NCBI GenBank assembly: GCA_019115425.1
Contig: DXDO01000124.1
Span: 1 to 7,127, forward strand
Length of the DNA stretch: 7,127 nucleotides
Origin: Candidatus Agathobaculum merdigallinarum
Lineage (GTDB): Bacteria > Bacillota > Clostridia > Oscillospirales > Butyricicoccaceae
Direction: 5' to 3'
Shown: positions 6,355-7,127 of the stretch, one piece after another
Layout of the letters: each line of letters begins with the position of its first letter
Position numbering within the stretch: the first letter of the stretch is position 1
The notes under the pieces: model-generated
The model's database searches: none
What the model saw: the letters and a program-made list of their open reading frames with translations, nothing else
Told to the model about the DNA's origin: nothing
Program-made: the position numbers and the translations under genes

Positions 6355-6471
6355 TCATACTGCCTTGTCAGCCGCTTCTGCTTCAAATTGCGCCGCAATC
6401 ACGTTTTCCAGCAGTTCCAGCAGGGTATTGCTGTACGGTGACGGACGCGGGATGGTTTTTTGACTGGTCAT
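6355..6471 (-). CDS. Unrecognised 38-residue protein upstream of the recombinase
   Basis: This short frame begins ATG ACC AGT CAA and encodes a polypeptide starting MTSQKTIPRPSPYSNTLLEL and ending AAQFEAEAADKAV. It has a near-perfect ribosome site, AAGAGGAGG (6480-6488), 8 nt before the ATG, better than that of the recombinase. A Pro-rich N-terminus (IPRPSPYS) is followed by an amphipathic, acidic helix (NTLLELLENVIAAQFEAEAA). There is no signal peptide, membrane span or cysteine. I do not recognise the family. Its position directly ahead of the recombinase gene, in the same direction and 47 nt away, suggests co-transcription and perhaps a role as an accessory or directionality factor or in translation of the recombinase; this is inference only. 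The upstream promoter is not clear: a -10-like TATAGT lies at 6501-6506 without a convincing -35. Confidence 0.6.
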   Translation of the reverse strand: MTSQKTIPRPSPYSNTLLELLENVIAAQFEAEAADKAV

Positions 6472-6501
6472 GATAAGCGCCTCCTCTTGACCCAGGTTCT
6501 A

Positions 6502-6816
6502 CTATAAATAATATGATTCATGCAGGATTCCATTCCCCACATGAGATAAATCTGTTCCCGTGCATGCAGCAACATTCACATCGAAGTTATTCGGTATTGA
6601 CAGCGGCTTGCGGCCGGTGTACTTGCCCTGTGGCTGGGCGATCACGGTGTCGCCCTTGCGGACGTATTCCATCATGCGCCGAAGCTCCGACCGGTCAGTG
6701 CTTTTGCCGCTGGCTTTGTCAACGAAAACTTCATCGACGCCTAGCTCGCGCAGCAATACTTCCTGTCGGGCGGTGTTTTGCTCTTCCGTGCTGACGCGGA
6801 TATAGCCGGTTTTCAT
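6502..6816 (-). pseudogene. Remnant of a small serine resolvase with internal deletion
   Basis: The first 56 or so of the 104 residues are a typical resolvase N-terminus: MKTGYIRVSTEEQN with nucleophile Ser9, RQEVLLRELG, DKASGKSTDR and YVRKGDTVI. The intact family would continue with the catalytic segment containing SRFARN, the dimer helix and then the linker GKYxGRKP before a C-terminal HTH. Here GDTVI is joined directly to AQPQGKYTGRKPLSIP, so about 80-85 residues are missing without loss of frame. After NNFDV the sequence no longer resembles the family and the HTH is absent; the last 25 or so residues read through unrelated DNA. The ribosome site AAGGAGG (6822-6828) is intact 5 nt before ATG. 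Without the catalytic arginine segment, dimer helix and HTH it cannot be an active recombinase. The size of the deletion is estimated from family knowledge, not from an alignment. Confidence 0.8.
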
Positions 6817-6838
6817 GGAGGCCTCCTTCTGTGCATAA

Positions 6839-6867
6839 GAAAAAGCGCTGCCGGTCGGCAGCGCTTT
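6839..6867 (-). terminator. Terminator of the HEPN-family gene
   Basis: On the - strand AAAGCGCTGCC (6867-6857) pairs perfectly with GGCAGCGCTTT (6852-6842) around a GACC loop, and the 3' arm runs into a T-tract (TTTTTCTT). It begins 12 nt past the stop of the HI0074-family gene and ends about 11 nt before the ribosome site of the resolvase remnant, so that remnant depends on read-through or on a promoter I cannot see. Confidence 0.88.
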
Positions 6868-6879
6868 CGCAGTTCATAT

Positions 6880-7127
6880 TTAATGAATCCAGTTTTTCTC
6901 GATAGATGCTTTAAGCTTATGGAATAACGGCAGATATGCTTCCCGCGTGTTCTTGACAATTTCCAAGGCGGTTTCCTGATTATACGCATGGGAAGCCAGA
7001 TTTCGCGCCTGTAATGCGGAAAGCCATGCAGATTCATCATCGATCATATGAAAGCGGTATGCTTCTTTAATGATGCTGCGCGGAGAACCGGTGACTGCTG
7101 TGTTGACGCCCTCGTTTTCCATGGTTT
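6880..7127 (-). CDS. HI0074-family HEPN protein (nucleotidyltransferase substrate-binding), 5' end outside window
   Basis: The visible 80-odd residues are the C-terminal part of a HEPN-fold protein of the HI0074 / NTase substrate-binding family. The family pattern is GSPRSIIKEAYRFHMIDD, then SAWLSALQARNLASHAYNQE and a final helix EAYLPLFHKLKASIEK. RNLASH fits the RX4H motif, which in HEPN ribonucleases is the active site. Full members are roughly 125-140 residues, and codons before the apparent ATG at 7122 stay open to the window edge (Thr before Met, as in the WKTM-type helix of relatives), so that ATG is internal and the gene continues to the right. Such proteins pair with a small nucleotidyltransferase (MNT, HI0073 type), often as a toxin-antitoxin set. 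No MNT gene lies downstream here, where a terminator follows within 12 nt, so a partner would have to be upstream of this gene, beyond the window. Confidence 0.88.
   Translation of the reverse strand, partial: TMENEGVNTAVTGSPRSIIKEAYRFHMIDDESAWLSALQARNLASHAYNQETALEIVKNTREAYLPLFHKLKASIEKNWIH

Noticed and set aside
5777..6463. A 228-codon + strand open frame opposite the 5' part of the recombinase gene and the 38-residue ORF.
   Set aside because: It is antisense to an intact recombinase with all catalytic motifs, has no ribosome site and shows no protein-family pattern.
6817..6826. Perfect palindrome GGAGGCCTCC covering part of the resolvase ribosome site.
   Set aside because: The two halves are adjacent with no loop, so it cannot form a useful RNA hairpin, and a 10-bp palindrome made from a purine-rich ribosome site is plausible by chance.

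Overview
The window looks like chromosomal DNA from a GC-rich Gram-positive anaerobe of the class Clostridia, probably in or near Oscillospirales. This rests on strong AGGAGG-type ribosome sites before nearly every gene, SigA-type promoters, compact Rho-independent terminators and the style of the protein families. No marker gene fixes the genus, so the placement is inference.

Left part (226-4582) is ordinary core DNA on the + strand, in three transcription units. Unit 1 (226-1888) is a redox operon: a thioredoxin with an unusual CTYC active site, an NADPH-dependent thioredoxin reductase and a small GNAT-fold acetyltransferase, closed by a strong terminator. Unit 2 (2031-4122) is a purine-salvage operon with a clear promoter, a structured leader, a three-codon mini-ORF overlapping the apt start, adenine phosphoribosyltransferase (apt) and an NCS2/AzgA-type purine permease, closed by a 13-bp terminator hairpin. 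The permease would import the base and Apt would trap it as a nucleotide using PRPP. Unit 3 (4126-4582) is a single DUF4186 gene with a near-consensus promoter starting right behind that terminator.

Right part (4644-7127) is accessory and lies entirely on the - strand. Read in transcription order from the right edge it holds: the C-terminal part of a HEPN-fold protein of the HI0074 (nucleotidyltransferase substrate-binding) family with its RX4H motif; a terminator; the remnant of a small serine resolvase that has lost its catalytic middle and its C-terminal HTH; an unrecognised 38-residue ORF with an excellent ribosome site; and an apparently intact 540-residue large serine recombinase ending inside its own terminator. 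This is typical of the edge or remains of an integrated mobile element. No attachment sites could be identified from one side of the junction.

No clearly new multi-gene system is visible. The points most worth a second look are the apt leader with its overlapping mini-ORF, the unrecognised small ORF ahead of the recombinase, the internally deleted resolvase and the partial HEPN gene whose partner would lie outside the window.
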